From positions 310,001 to 374,000 of the forward strand of contig NZ_JAESVN010000002.1 in NCBI RefSeq assembly GCF_016765775.1: a DNA stretch of 64,000 bases, in the 5' to 3' direction. Positions 8,204 to 17,676 of this stretch are shown here, in pieces. A program made the position numbers and the translations under genes. Numbering within the stretch: the first letter of the stretch is position 1; the number at the start of each line of letters is the position of its first letter. The notes under the pieces are model-generated. The model made no database searches. It saw nothing but the letters and a program-made list of their open reading frames with translations, and was not told where the DNA came from. This stretch comes from Szabonella alba (GTDB taxonomy: Bacteria; Pseudomonadota; Alphaproteobacteria; Rhodobacterales; Rhodobacteraceae).

Positions 8204-10240
8204 TCAGTTCTCCTCGGTGATGCGCAGATTGCCGAACCCATCGACCCGGATCGCAAATCCGGGGGGAATGACGGTCGTGCAATCGTCCTGAATGACCACG
8301 GCCGGGGCCGTGAAGTGATGGCCGGGAAGCAGATCCTTGCGGCGGTAGATGCCGGTATCGCGCAGCGCGCCATCCATGCGCAGCGTCATGCGGCGCAGGG
8401 ATGTGGCCGGGGCCGCGATCTCGGGCGCGGTGGCAAAGGCGGGTTTCGCGGTGCTGCCCGCAATGACAAGACGCAGGGCAATGACCTGTAGCGCGGCGCC
8501 GGGGTCGGAATGGCCGTAAAGGCGGGCATGTTCGGCATGGAAGGCCTCGGCCAGCGCCGTGCCGTCGCCCGTCAGCATATCCGGCGTCAGCGGGGTCTCG
8601 ATCTCGAAACTTTGGCCGCGATAGCGCATTTCTGCCGACAGGCTCAGGGCATGGGCGCCTTCATGGCCCTGTTCCAGATGCAGCCAGTGCAGGGCCGCCG
8701 CCTGCATGGATGCGAAGCGGTCCGCCAGATCCGGCATCAGCGCGGGCGTCAGATCGGCATAGATGGTCTGGACGAAATCGTTCTTCATATCCGCAATCAG
8801 CCCGCCAAGGGCCGACAGGACGCCGGGCGTCACCGGCACGACCACCTCACGCAGATGCAGTTCCCGCGCCAGAAAGCAGGCCAGCATCGGCCCCGCCCCG
8901 CCAAAGGCCAAGAGCGCATAATCGCGCGGGTCGATCCCGAAGCGGGAAATCAGCCCCGAGGTGCCCGCGAACATCGACGAGACCGCAATCTCGATGATCG
9001 CCTCGGCGGTTTCCTCGGGGCTTTGTCCGGTCGCCTTGGCAAGCGGCGCAATGGCGGCGCGGGCGCGGTCGGCATCGACCGTGACCGTGTCATAGCCCAG
9101 CCCGGCATGGCCGATCAGCCCCAGCGTGACGAAGGCATCGGTGATCGTCGGCCTTTCACCGCCCTTGCCATAGCAGGCAGGCCCGGGGCTGGAGCCTGCG
9201 CTTTCCGGCCCCACACGCAGGACGCCCTGCCGGTCCACCCAGGCGATCGACCCACCCCCCTCACCGATCGACGAGACCGAGACCGAGGGGATGTGAATGC
9301 GGAAATCGCCGATCTGTTCGCCGGTGCCGAAGGCGGGTCTGCCGTCCGAGATCACCGCCACATCGGCAGAGGTGCCGCCGATATCAAGGCTCAGGCAATC
9401 CGCGATGCCGCTTTGCCCGGCCACGAAGGCCGCGCCGATCACACCCGAGGCCGTGCCGGACAGGATCATGTCGACACAGCGGCTTTTGCCCTCCTCGGCG
9501 GTCATCAGCCCGCCGTTTGATTTCGTCAGCCGGGGCTCTGGCACCACACCCGCGCCTTTCAGCGCCGCCTGCAGCCGCGTCAGGTAATGCGCGACGCGGG
9601 GCTGCACATAAGCGCCGATCACGGCGGTGATGGTGCGTTCATATTCCCGGATGATCGGCCATGTCCCCGAGGACAGAAAGACCGGCAGACCGGTTTCCTC
9701 GGCCACGATGCGGCCTGCGGCCTGTTCATGCGCCGGGTTGCGCCATGAATGCAGGAAGGCGATTACCACCCCTTCGGCCCCGTCATCGCGGGCGGCACGG
9801 GCGGCCCGGCGCAGCGCCGTCTCATCCAGCGGGGTGACCTCCTCGCCAAGCGCATTCAGCCGCCCCGGAATACCCCGGACCATGTCACGCGGGATCAGCG
9901 GTTCGGGCCGCTTCGACAGCAGGTTATACATCGCCGGGATCTTCAGCCGTTCCAGTTCCAGCACATCGCGGAAGCCTTCGGTGACGAAAAGCGCCAGTTT
10001 CAGGCCCGTGCGGGTGATGACCGTGTTGATGCCAACCGTCGTGCCATGGGTGAAATAGGAAATATCGTCGGGCCGGATGCCATACAGTTCTTCCGCGCGG
10101 GCTATCCCACGCGCAATTTCCGACCCCGGATCATCGGGACGCGAAAACACCTTGAGGCTGCGGATTTCACCGCTTTCATCATCCAGAAAGGCGAAATCGG
10201 TGAAGGAACCGCCAATATCGACACCAACGCGAAAGGTCAT
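8204..10240 (-). CDS. hyuA: Hydantoinase A / oxoprolinase alpha family subunit (copy 1)
   Basis: A 678-residue ASKHA-fold ATP-binding subunit. The N terminus RVGVDIGGSFTDF carries the phosphate-binding loop; FTHGTTVGINTVITR, LSLDIGGTSADVAVI (second phosphate loop) and LAFGGAGPMLACFLAREL are typical of the HyuA/OplA alpha family. Start chosen at MTFRVGVDIGG, five bases after a GGAG; upstream residues in the open frame look non-coding. It is separated by 93 bases from the ABC ATPase gene upstream and is followed directly by hyuB1. Linkage to a peptide-type importer suggests the pair acts on an imported cyclic amide. Substrate unknown. Confidence 0.88.
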   Translation of the reverse strand: MTFRVGVDIGGSFTDFAFLDDESGEIRSLKVFSRPDDPGSEIARGIARAEELYGIRPDDISYFTHGTTVGINTVITRTGLKLALFVTEGFRDVLELERLKIPAMYNLLSKRPEPLIPRDMVRGIPGRLNALGEEVTPLDETALRRAARAARDDGAEGVVIAFLHSWRNPAHEQAAGRIVAEETGLPVFLSSGTWPIIREYERTITAVIGAYVQPRVAHYLTRLQAALKGAGVVPEPRLTKSNGGLMTAEEGKSRCVDMILSGTASGVIGAAFVAGQSGIADCLSLDIGGTSADVAVISDGRPAFGTGEQIGDFRIHIPSVSVSSIGEGGGSIAWVDRQGVLRVGPESAGSSPGPACYGKGGERPTITDAFVTLGLIGHAGLGYDTVTVDADRARAAIAPLAKATGQSPEETAEAIIEIAVSSMFAGTSGLISRFGIDPRDYALLAFGGAGPMLACFLARELHLREVVVPVTPGVLSALGGLIADMKNDFVQTIYADLTPALMPDLADRFASMQAAALHWLHLEQGHEGAHALSLSAEMRYRGQSFEIETPLTPDMLTGDGTALAEAFHAEHARLYGHSDPGAALQVIALRLVIAGSTAKPAFATAPEIAAPATSLRRMTLRMDGALRDTGIYRRKDLLPGHHFTAPAVVIQDDCTTVIPPGFAIRVDGFGNLRITEEN

Positions 10241-10333
10241 CGGAACTCCGAAACTGAGGGGCCCGAAGGCCATGGAGAAAGACTGCGGTGCCGGGCGCAT
10301 CGCAGGGTTGCGGGGTCAAGTGGTGCCGGGGGG

Positions 10334-11365
10334 TCAGGCCCCGGCGCGCTCCGGTTCTGCCAGTTGGCTTTCGGCGTGATGGCAGGCGGCGCGCTGTCCC
10401 GGCGCGGTTTCGCGCAGGGACGGGATTTCAGCGGTGCAACGGGCGGTCGCAAGCGGGCAGCGCGGGGCGAAATGGCATCCCGGCGGCGGGTTCAGCGGCG
10501 AAGGGATCTCACCGCTGATCGGCTTCACCTCCATCAGCACCTCCCCCTCGGCGGCGATGCGCGGAACCGAATCCAGCAGCGCCGCCGTATAGGGATGGCT
10601 TGGCCGCCCGAACACCTGATGTGTTTCGCCCAGTTCGACGATCCGGCCCAGATACATCACCGCCACCCGGTCGGACACATGGCGCACAACCGACAGATCA
10701 TGGCTGATGAACACGCAGGTCAGATCAAGATCGCGCCGCAATTCCAGAAAGAGGTTGATGACCTGCGCCTGAATCGACACATCCAGTGACGCCACGGGTT
10801 CATCGCAGATCAACAGCTTGGGCTGCATCGCCAGCGCGCGGGCAATCGCGATGCGCTGCCGCTGACCGCCGGAAAACTGATGCGGATAGCGGTCGGCCAG
10901 TGTGGGGTCCAGCCCCGCGTGCGACAGCCATTTCGCGACATGGGCGCGGGCGCCCGAGCGCGGCACGATGCCATGGGCAACCGGGCCTTCGGCCACCGCC
11001 TCGCCCACCTTCATGCGCGGATCAAGGGATGCGAACGGGTCCTGAAACACCGTCTGCACGGCGGTGGTGACCTTGCGGCCTTCCTCCATCAGGGCCAGCC
11101 CGTCCAGCATGACCTTGCCGGTGGTGGGCGGATAGATCCCCGCGATGACACGGCCCAGCGTCGATTTTCCGCAACCCGATTCCCCGACAAGGCCCAGCGT
11201 CTGACCCTTCGCCAGCGTCAGCGAGACACCGGAAACCGCCGTCAGCGAAGGTGGCGGACCCCGGCGGATCGCCGCGCGCAGGATCCGGTCGCCCATCGAC
11301 AGACGCGGCCCGAAGATCTTTGAGACATTCTCGATTTTCAGATAGGTTTCACGATGCTGGTTCAT
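10334..11365 (-). CDS. Peptide-type ABC transporter ATPase, DppF/OppF class (importer 1)
   Basis: A 343-residue ATP-binding subunit with Walker [10 protein letters not shown], signature [15 protein letters not shown], Walker B LLICDEPVASLDVS and switch His in FISHDLSVV. The C-terminal extension PPGCHFAPRCPLATARC is the cysteine-containing tail of Opp/Dpp ATPases. Its ATG overlaps the stop of the partner ATPase gene as ATGA. Together with the DppD-, DppC- and DppB-like subunits and the binding protein upstream it makes a complete five-gene importer of the peptide/opine/nickel family. Confidence 0.93.
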   Translation of the reverse strand: MNQHRETYLKIENVSKIFGPRLSMGDRILRAAIRRGPPPSLTAVSGVSLTLAKGQTLGLVGESGCGKSTLGRVIAGIYPPTTGKVMLDGLALMEEGRKVTTAVQTVFQDPFASLDPRMKVGEAVAEGPVAHGIVPRSGARAHVAKWLSHAGLDPTLADRYPHQFSGGQRQRIAIARALAMQPKLLICDEPVASLDVSIQAQVINLFLELRRDLDLTCVFISHDLSVVRHVSDRVAVMYLGRIVELGETHQVFGRPSHPYTAALLDSVPRIAAEGEVLMEVKPISGEIPSPLNPPPGCHFAPRCPLATARCTAEIPSLRETAPGQRAACHHAESQLAEPERAGA

Positions 11366-12348
11366 GACGTGATCCCTTCCTGCGCGGGCTGGTCCAGCGG
11401 ATGGAAACAGCGCCAGCTTCGCCCTGCAGCCTCGGTCAGTTCAGGAACGGAGGTGCAGGCCGGGCTGGCAAAGGCACAGCGCGGCGCGAAGGCGCATCCC
11501 GGCGGCAGCGCCATCATCGAGGGCATCGAACCCGGGATCTGCCGCAGCGCCTGCCCCGGCGCTGTCGCATGGGGCATCGAATCCAGCAGGCCGCGCGTAT
11601 AGGGATGCCGGGGCTGGCGCAGCACCTGTGCTGCCGGACCTGTTTCGACGATCCGTCCGGCATACATGACCGCGATGCGCTGGGCGATGCCGGACACCAC
11701 GGCAAGATCATGGCTGATCCAGATCATCGCGACCCCGAATTCGCGCGCCAGCATCTTCATCTCGGTCACGATCTGCGCCTGAATGGACACATCCAGTGCG
11801 GTTGTCGGTTCATCCGCGACGATGACCGCCGGGCGGTGCAGCAGCGCGATGGAAATGGCGACCCGCTGTCGCATCCCGCCTGAAAATTCATGCGGATAGG
11901 CCTTCAGCCGCGCGCGGGCCGAGGGGATGCCGACCCGTTCCAGCGCTTCGGCGCAGCGATCCTCGGACGCGCGGGGGGACAGTCGTTCATGCGCGGCCAG
12001 CGCCATTTCCATCTGCTGCCCGATGGTCAAGAGCGGGTTCAGCGTCGCAATCGGATCCTGAAAGATCATCGCGATGTCGCGTCCCCGGCGGCGCCGCAGA
12101 TCGGGTTGCGCCATGCCGACCAGTTCATCGCCCTTCAGCCGGACCGACCCGCCGGTGATTTTTCCGGGAGCGTCGATCAGGCCCAGAAGGGAAAAGCCGG
12201 TCACGCTTTTGCCCGAACCGGATTCGCCCACAAGTCCGATGATCTCCCCCTCATTCAGCGAGAAGGACACGTCATTGACGGCACGGAGGGTTCCGGCGGC
12301 GGTGAAAAACTCGGTCCGCAGGTCGCGGACTTCCAGAACGGGACTCAT
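11362..12348 (-). CDS. Peptide-type ABC transporter ATPase, DppD/OppD class (importer 1)
   Basis: A 328-residue ATPase: Walker [11 protein letters not shown], signature [15 protein letters not shown], Walker [15 protein letters not shown], and the C-terminal PPGCAFAPRCAFASPAC extension. The start at MSPVLEVRDLRTEF overlaps the permease stop as ATGA; the longer open frame upstream of it lies antiphase to the permease and is not coding. Pairs with the DppF-type gene downstream to drive the importer. Confidence 0.93.
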   Translation of the reverse strand: MSPVLEVRDLRTEFFTAAGTLRAVNDVSFSLNEGEIIGLVGESGSGKSVTGFSLLGLIDAPGKITGGSVRLKGDELVGMAQPDLRRRRGRDIAMIFQDPIATLNPLLTIGQQMEMALAAHERLSPRASEDRCAEALERVGIPSARARLKAYPHEFSGGMRQRVAISIALLHRPAVIVADEPTTALDVSIQAQIVTEMKMLAREFGVAMIWISHDLAVVSGIAQRIAVMYAGRIVETGPAAQVLRQPRHPYTRGLLDSMPHATAPGQALRQIPGSMPSMMALPPGCAFAPRCAFASPACTSVPELTEAAGRSWRCFHPLDQPAQEGITS

Positions 12349-13283
12349 CTGCGCAGCCTCGGGTTGAGTTGGTCGCGGATCTGGTCCCCGACGATGTTGA
12401 TGGCCATGATCAGCAGGATCAGCATCAGCCCCGGATAGACCGACAGCCAATAACGACCGCTCATCATGTATTGAAACCCGTTGGCGATCAGCATGCCCAG
12501 CGACGGTTCGGTCACCGGCAGGCCAAGGCCCAGAAAGGACAGCGTGGCCTCCAGCGAAATGGAGGAAGCGATCTGCACCGTGGCCACAACAATCAGCGGC
12601 GGGGCGCAATTGGGCAACAGATGGCGGAAGATCACCCGCCGGGCGGAAAGCGGCGTCGCCAGCGCGGCCTCGATATAATCCTTGCGCCGTTCGGCCGTGG
12701 CCGCACCATAGGCGGTGCGCGCGAAATAGGCATATTGCGCGGCGACCAGCGCGGTAATCAGCTGCGCCTTGCCCTGTCCCAGCAGCGCCGAGAGCACCAG
12801 CGCCAGCAGGATCGCGGGAAAGGACAGCTGCAGATCCACCATCCGCATGAGGACCGTTTCGACCCAGCCGCCGATATAGGCCGCGAGAACCCCGATTGTC
12901 GCGCCGATGGTCAGCGCGATGAAGCCCGCGGCAAGGCTGATCTGGATCGAGATCCTCAGCCCGTAAAGGATGGCCGACAGAAGATCGCGCCCCTGCGCAT
13001 CGGTGCCAAGGATATGGACATATCCGCCCGATCCCACATGGCCCGGCGGGCGGCGGGCATCCATCAGCGACAGCGTCTGTAGGTTATAGGGATCCTGCGG
13101 CGCGACAAAAGGCGCAAACAGGGCGACAAAGGCCAGCAGGATCGTGATGCCAAGGGCCACGGTCGCAATCCGGTTGCGCCGGAATTCGCGCCAGAACAGC
13201 AGGATCGGCGGGGTTGGTTTGCCTGTTTCTGTCATTCCGACCGGGGGATTTTCCGTCGGGGCCTTGGGATTGCTCGGGGTCAT
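12345..13283 (-). CDS. Peptide-type ABC transporter permease, DppC class (importer 1)
   Basis: A 312-residue inner-membrane permease. After a Pro-rich cytoplasmic N terminus comes the first helix (IATVALGITILLAFVALFAPFVAP), then a periplasmic loop with GTDAQGRDLLSAILYGLRIS, typical of DppC/OppC, and the later core helices including the ATPase-coupling loop near AATAERRKDYIEAALATPLSARRVIFRHLLPN. The start ATG overlaps the stop of the DppB-type gene (ATGA). Confidence 0.92.
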   Translation of the reverse strand: MTPSNPKAPTENPPVGMTETGKPTPPILLFWREFRRNRIATVALGITILLAFVALFAPFVAPQDPYNLQTLSLMDARRPPGHVGSGGYVHILGTDAQGRDLLSAILYGLRISIQISLAAGFIALTIGATIGVLAAYIGGWVETVLMRMVDLQLSFPAILLALVLSALLGQGKAQLITALVAAQYAYFARTAYGAATAERRKDYIEAALATPLSARRVIFRHLLPNCAPPLIVVATVQIASSISLEATLSFLGLGLPVTEPSLGMLIANGFQYMMSGRYWLSVYPGLMLILLIMAINIVGDQIRDQLNPRLRR

Positions 13284-14257
13284 GATTTCTGCCTTCCGCT
13301 GCGGATGCGCGGGTCGATCAGGGCAAAGACCAGATCGACGGTGAAATTGATCATCACAAAGACGAAGGCGGTCAGCACCAGATAGGCCACCATCACGGGC
13401 CGGTCCAGAACGGTGATCGAGTCGATGATCAGCTTGCCCACGCCGGGCCATGAAAAGATCGTTTCGGTCACGACGGCGAAGGCTAGGGTTGACCCAAGCT
13501 CAAGCCCGAAGACGGTGATGATCGGGATCGAGATCAGTTTCAGCACATGGCGGCGCAGGATGGTCGCCTCGGATATCCCGGCGGCGCGGGCGAATTTCAC
13601 GGTGTCCGACAGCATCGCCTCGCGCGTGCCGGCGCGCGCCAGGCGGATCATCATGGCCATCTTGAACAAGGCAAGGTTCAGCGCGGGCAGCACGATATGG
13701 CTAAGGCCATTGGCGGTCAGAAAGCTCCATTCCACGCCGAAAACCATCACGGTTTCACCGCGTCCGCCCGCCGGAAAGATACCGAAATGAACCGCAAAGG
13801 TCAGAATCAGGATCAGCCCGACCCAGAAGGAGGGTACCGAAAACCCAAGGATCGACAGCCCCATGATAAGCTTTGCAATCCGGCTTTCGGGGTTTACCCC
13901 GGCATAGATGCCCAGTGAAACCCCGGTGACCGTCGCGAAGAGGATCGAGATCAGCACCAGTTCCAGCGTTGCGGGCAGGCGTCCGCCGATCAGTTCCAGA
14001 ACTGGCATGTTGTAGATGAAGGACCGCCCGAAATCACCCTGAAGCAGGTTCCAGGCGAAGATGCCGTATTGCTTCCACAAGGGCAGATCGAGACCCAGAC
14101 GGCGGATCACCTCTTCGCGCATGGCGATGGTGGCATCCGGGGGGATCACGATATCGACCGGGTTCCCGACCGCATAGACCCCCAGAAAGACGATCATCGA
14201 CATGACGACCATCACAAGAGCGGCCTGAAGGGCGCGTTGAATGATGAAGGCGAGCAT
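13280..14257 (-). CDS. Peptide-type ABC transporter permease, DppB class (importer 1)
   Basis: A 325-residue inner-membrane permease. N-terminal helix MLAFIIQRALQAALVMVVMS, then the periplasmic segment LWKQYGIFAWNLLQGDFGRSF seen in DppB/OppB proteins, and the coupling loop TVKFARAAGISEATILRRHVLKLISIPI. The start was set at MLAFIIQ; the upstream open frame is Arg/Pro-rich and unlike protein. It follows the binding-protein gene after a 91-base gap that holds a strong hairpin. Confidence 0.92.
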   Translation of the reverse strand: MLAFIIQRALQAALVMVVMSMIVFLGVYAVGNPVDIVIPPDATIAMREEVIRRLGLDLPLWKQYGIFAWNLLQGDFGRSFIYNMPVLELIGGRLPATLELVLISILFATVTGVSLGIYAGVNPESRIAKLIMGLSILGFSVPSFWVGLILILTFAVHFGIFPAGGRGETVMVFGVEWSFLTANGLSHIVLPALNLALFKMAMMIRLARAGTREAMLSDTVKFARAAGISEATILRRHVLKLISIPIITVFGLELGSTLAFAVVTETIFSWPGVGKLIIDSITVLDRPVMVAYLVLTAFVFVMINFTVDLVFALIDPRIRSGRQKS

Positions 14258-14309
14258 CCTGGCGGATATCTCCGGACGGGAAGGGGCTTGGATGGGGCGG
14301 GGTCGGGCG

Positions 14310-14341
14310 GGCCGGGGCGCGTGACGGGACGCGCCCCGGCC
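14310..14341 (-). promoter_or_regulatory. Strong intra-operon hairpin after binding-protein gene 1
   Basis: Perfect 13-bp arms GGCCGGGGCGCGT (14310-14322) and ACGCGCCCCGGCC (14329-14341) around GACGGG, starting seven bases after the SBP1 stop. There is no T-run. Such hairpins between a binding-protein gene and its permease genes usually stabilise the upstream mRNA or cause partial termination, giving more binding protein than permease. The same arrangement follows SBP2 and urtA in this window. Confidence 0.7.
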
Positions 14342-14348
14342 GGATGTC

Positions 14349-15932
14349 TTACTGTTTCGGCTTGATCGGATAGGCCAGCGTATCGCCATCGGTGCGCGGG
14401 GTGAAATCAAGCTCTCCGGCGCGGGCGGCCCAGACCGACTGCAACTGCACGATGGGGATCAGCACCTTGTCATCGGCGGCCAGTTCCATTGCGCTTTCAA
14501 GGATTTCGCGGCGCTTGTCCTCATCCAGCTCGACCATGCCCTGCTGGATCAGCGCATCAAGATCCGGGTTGGAATAGCTGATGCGGTTGAACCCGCCGAG
14601 GCCCTTATCGGCATCGGGCGTGTGCATCTGGCCACCCAGCGTATAGGTCGCCTCACCCGTGAGGGTGCCCCAGCCATTCATCGAGACGCTGTAATCGCCG
14701 CGCGCCTGCGCCGGGAAATAGACTGTGCGCGATGTGGCGTTGACGTTCACGGTCAGGCCGATCACGCTGAGCATCTGGCCAAGCCCCTGACAGATCGCCG
14801 CATCGCCCGGCAGACGGTCGGAGGAGCAGTAAAGGTCCATCTCGAACCCGTCGGGATAACCGGCCTCGGCCAGCAGGGCCTTGGCGCCTTCGGGGTCATA
14901 GACGGGTTTGGGCACATTCTCGGAATAGCCGAAGAACCCGGGCGGCATGCCCTGATCCGCCGGTTTGCCCAGACCTTCCAGCACGATCTCGACCATGGTT
15001 TCGCGGTCGATGGCCTTGTCGAGCGCCTGCCGCACACGGATATCGCGCAACGGGTTTTCCGGCAGGGCCGAGCCGTCCTTGGCGCGCAGGCCCGGCATTT
15101 CATCGGTGCGCTGATCCAGCAGCATGTTCATGATATAGATGCCGTCGCCGACGAAGATGTCCACGGCCGGATCGTTCTGCAATTGCAGGTAATCGGCCGA
15201 GGAGACATCGTTGACAAGGTTCACCTGCCCGGCCATCAGCGCGGCAAGGCGCGAGGAATCGTTGGGCATTTCCTTGCGGATCACGCGCTCCCATGCCGCA
15301 GGTCCGCCCCAGTAGTCGTCGAAGCGGTCCAGCACCAGATCGGCCTTCGGCTCCCAGCTGGTCAGTTTGAAGGGGCCGGTGCCGATGGAGGCCACGCCGC
15401 TGTTGAAGCCTTCGGCGGCGGTTTCGGGGGTCGAATAATCCGCCGCGGCCGTGTGGCTGACGATGAACAGCCGCACGAAATCATAGGGCAGGGACGGTGC
15501 AGGTCCGTCGGTATGGATATGGATCGTGTGGGGGTCGATGATCTCGACCTCCTGCACGCGGCGCACATAGATCGCGGTGGTGGTCGGGCCGGTCACGATG
15601 GGCGGGCGGGAGATCGAGAATTTCACATCCTCGGCGGTGAAATCGCTGCCATCGTGGAACTTGACGCCCTCCCGCAGTTTGAATTCCCATGTGTCGTCAT
15701 CGACGGGGGACCATTCGGTCGCAAGGCCGGGCGCGATCTGCAGGGCTTCATCCGCCCAGACCAGCGTATCGAAAATATGTTTCGCGGCTTCCGCATGGGT
15801 GCCAAGGGCGGAATAATGCGGATCCATCGATTCCGGGCCTCCCCGGACGCCGATGGTCAAGGTCTCGGCCCCCGCCATTCCGGTCAGGAGGGCAATCGCG
15901 CCGGCAAGGCCGGTAATCCTGATATATGTCAT
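14349..15932 (-). CDS. ABC transporter solute-binding protein, family 5 (importer 1)
   Basis: A 527-residue periplasmic binding protein of the DppA/OppA type. A signal peptide (MTYIRITGLAGAIALLTGMAGA, cut before ETLTIGV) is followed by family-5 marks: GGPESMDPHYS, YEFKLREGVKFHDGSDFTAEDVKFS-like segment near residue 85 and the later lobe with IRVRQALDKAIDRETMV. The second of two close ATGs was chosen because AGGGA lies at proper distance from it, whereas it touches the first. First gene of the importer-hyuA1-hyuB1 operon. Family-5 proteins bind peptides, opines, sugars or nickel; ligand unknown. Confidence 0.92.
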   Translation of the reverse strand: MTYIRITGLAGAIALLTGMAGAETLTIGVRGGPESMDPHYSALGTHAEAAKHIFDTLVWADEALQIAPGLATEWSPVDDDTWEFKLREGVKFHDGSDFTAEDVKFSISRPPIVTGPTTTAIYVRRVQEVEIIDPHTIHIHTDGPAPSLPYDFVRLFIVSHTAAADYSTPETAAEGFNSGVASIGTGPFKLTSWEPKADLVLDRFDDYWGGPAAWERVIRKEMPNDSSRLAALMAGQVNLVNDVSSADYLQLQNDPAVDIFVGDGIYIMNMLLDQRTDEMPGLRAKDGSALPENPLRDIRVRQALDKAIDRETMVEIVLEGLGKPADQGMPPGFFGYSENVPKPVYDPEGAKALLAEAGYPDGFEMDLYCSSDRLPGDAAICQGLGQMLSVIGLTVNVNATSRTVYFPAQARGDYSVSMNGWGTLTGEATYTLGGQMHTPDADKGLGGFNRISYSNPDLDALIQQGMVELDEDKRREILESAMELAADDKVLIPIVQLQSVWAARAGELDFTPRTDGDTLAYPIKPKQ

Positions 15933-16275
15933 GGTCATTCCCTGTTGTCGCCGTCGGTTGAAGACCCATGCAGGGCGGCGTTCCTGCATGTCCGTTCTGT
16001 GAAACCAAGTCTGCGGGTCGGGTGCAGCATGCGTCAAGAAAACGGCAATTTGTTTTCATGGCCCGGCCTTAAGTCCGCCTTATGAGCCCCGTCCAGATTT
16101 CAGAAACCTCTATTTTTCCTCATTATATCAGATCACTATCCTCCTTCTTTCGACGCGGCTTGCGGTCTGGTTCTTCCCTCTCCGGCGCTGTCGGGCAAAA
16201 GGGGGGCCTTGAAGGTCAGTTCTTGGGCATCTTGTGAATGCCGGTCATGGTGCCGGCCCCGTCCCGGCCGGTCCT
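15933..16275 (-). other. Promoter and leader region of importer 1 operon
   Basis: A 343-base gap between the OoxA-like gene and SBP1, locally AT-richer around 16080-16140. It holds one copy of the palindromic motif (16068-16084) and, on the minus strand, a TTGACG hexamer (16037-16032) that would put a start site near 16002, about 74 bases from the motif centre. A TATAAT is also present on the minus strand (16127-16122) but lacks a -35 match. No gene is supportable here. Confidence 0.5.
16068..16084. promoter_or_regulatory. Palindromic operator candidate, copy 3 (SBP1 promoter)
   Basis: CTTAAG-TCCGC-CTTATG: the arms pair at five of six positions and the spacer resembles that of copy 1 (TCCCG). 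It lies about 140 bases upstream of the SBP1 start and upstream of a TTGACG hexamer, at a spacing typical of a LysR activator site. See the two related copies between hyuA2 and the DAO-type gene. Confidence 0.55.
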
Positions 16276-17676
16276 TCAGGGCGGCGCATCCTGCACCCAG
16301 GCACCGACCGGGGCCGGTCGCACCGGGGCCTGATCCCGCAACCGGCCGATTTCGGCAGGCTTGCATCCCGCCTGTCCGGCAATCAGTTCGGCTGCGGCGA
16401 TCTGGCAGAACCGTCCCTGACAGCGCCCCATGCCGATCCGGCCAAGTGATTTCACGCGGTTCGCCTCGGCGCCGCCATAGGCGGCGGTCTGGCGCAGATG
16501 GCCCGCTGTTACCCCCTCACACCGGCAGATGACCGTCGCATCGGGAAGGGCCTGCACCTGCGCGGCGGGCCAAGGAAAGGCGCGGGCGATGCCGGTTGCG
16601 AACCGCTCCATCCGGGCAAGCCTTTGCAGGTCAGCCGCCGGATCGGGCGCCGCAAGGCCCAGATCCTGCAGACAGGCGGTGGCGGCCAGCCGGCCCGCAA
16701 TCTCGGCCCCGTCCGCGCCAAGGATGCGCAGTCCGTCGCCCGCCAGATACACCCCGTCCGCCACGCGTCCCATCCGGTCGGCCTGCGGCAGCCATTGCGA
16801 CCAAAGTTCACTATATTCAAAGCGGCAGCCCGCAAGCCCCGCAAGCTGCGTCTCGGCCCGCAGATGCCAGCCAAGACCCACCATGTCGCATTCGCTGCGC
16901 TGCACCCGGCCTGCGGCACTGGTCCAGCGGATCGCGACAGGGCCGTTTTCGTCCGTCTCAATCTCTTGCAGCGTCACCCCGGACCGGTAAAGCCGCCCCA
17001 GCCTTGCGCGCATCATCATGCCGCGCAGGGCAAAGACCGGCCGCGCCAGCAGCGCCGGAAGCGCCGCCGCCTGCCGCGTCAACGGCGCGGTGTCCAGCAC
17101 CGCCGCGATATCCGCCCCGGCCTTGCGCAACTGCACCGCCACAAGCGTCAGCAACGGCCCCGATCCGGCCAGAACGATCCGACGCCCCAGTGCCACACCC
17201 TGCGCCTTCAGCGCGATCTGTGCCGCGCCAAGACTGTAGACCCCGGGCGCCTGCCAGCCGGGCAGCGGGGCCAGCCGGTCGGTCGCGCCGGTCGCAAGGA
17301 TCAGCCGGTCACAGGGCAGAACCCTGCGGCCATCGGGCGTCAGGACATGCAGCCCCGCATCCTTGCCCCCGCCGCCAACGGCCAGAACCGAACTTTGCGC
17401 GACATGCTCCAGCGCGCCCGTGGCGGCCATCCGGTCAAAAAGGTCATGCAGGGAGCGGGCCTTGCCAGCCTCGGACCCGTAAAGCTGTTCGGCGCTGCGC
17501 TGGAACCCGGCAGGGGGGCGGCGATAGATCTGCCCACCGGCGCGCGCGCCCTCATCCACCACAACGGGGCGCAGCCCGGCCTTGACCAATGTTTCGGCGG
17601 CCCGGATCCCGGCAGGGCCTGCACCGACAATGACGATGCGGGGGGCAGTGGGTCGCGCTGTTTCAATGGCGGTCAT
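16276..17676 (-). CDS. FAD/NAD-binding oxidoreductase, OoxA/HcnB-like subunit with BFD-type [2Fe-2S] domain
   Basis: A 466-residue flavoprotein. Rossmann motif IVIVGAGPAGIRAAE near residue 15, GGQIYRRPPAGF typical of this group, a second nucleotide motif (VLAGSGPLLTLVAVQLRKAG) and CDRLILATGATDR. The C-terminal part has cysteines CRCEG and, about 35 residues later, CQGRFC, the four ligands of a BFD-like [2Fe-2S] domain. This is the alpha subunit architecture of opine oxidases (OoxA/NoxA), HCN synthase (HcnB) and D-hydroxyproline dehydrogenase. Start chosen at MTAIET: GGAGG lies seven bases upstream and it overlaps the preceding stop as ATGA. Its partners are the small ferredoxin-like gene upstream and the divergent DAO-type gene at 22336. 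Confidence 0.85.
   Translation of the reverse strand: MTAIETARPTAPRIVIVGAGPAGIRAAETLVKAGLRPVVVDEGARAGGQIYRRPPAGFQRSAEQLYGSEAGKARSLHDLFDRMAATGALEHVAQSSVLAVGGGGKDAGLHVLTPDGRRVLPCDRLILATGATDRLAPLPGWQAPGVYSLGAAQIALKAQGVALGRRIVLAGSGPLLTLVAVQLRKAGADIAAVLDTAPLTRQAAALPALLARPVFALRGMMMRARLGRLYRSGVTLQEIETDENGPVAIRWTSAAGRVQRSECDMVGLGWHLRAETQLAGLAGCRFEYSELWSQWLPQADRMGRVADGVYLAGDGLRILGADGAEIAGRLAATACLQDLGLAAPDPAADLQRLARMERFATGIARAFPWPAAQVQALPDATVICRCEGVTAGHLRQTAAYGGAEANRVKSLGRIGMGRCQGRFCQIAAAELIAGQAGCKPAEIGRLRDQAPVRPAPVGAWVQDAPP

Noticed and set aside
8510-9520. 336-codon plus-strand frame opposite hyuA1
   Set aside because: Antisense shadow; HyuA motifs are on the minus strand.
14622-16085. 487-codon plus-strand frame opposite SBP1
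   Set aside because: Shadow of a complete family-5 binding protein with signal peptide; no protein pattern in the antisense frame.
16122-16127. Minus-strand TATAAT as the SBP1 promoter
   Set aside because: The hexamer 17 bases upstream is AAAGAA, not -35-like, and the palindrome would then lie downstream of the start site. Kept only as a remark.
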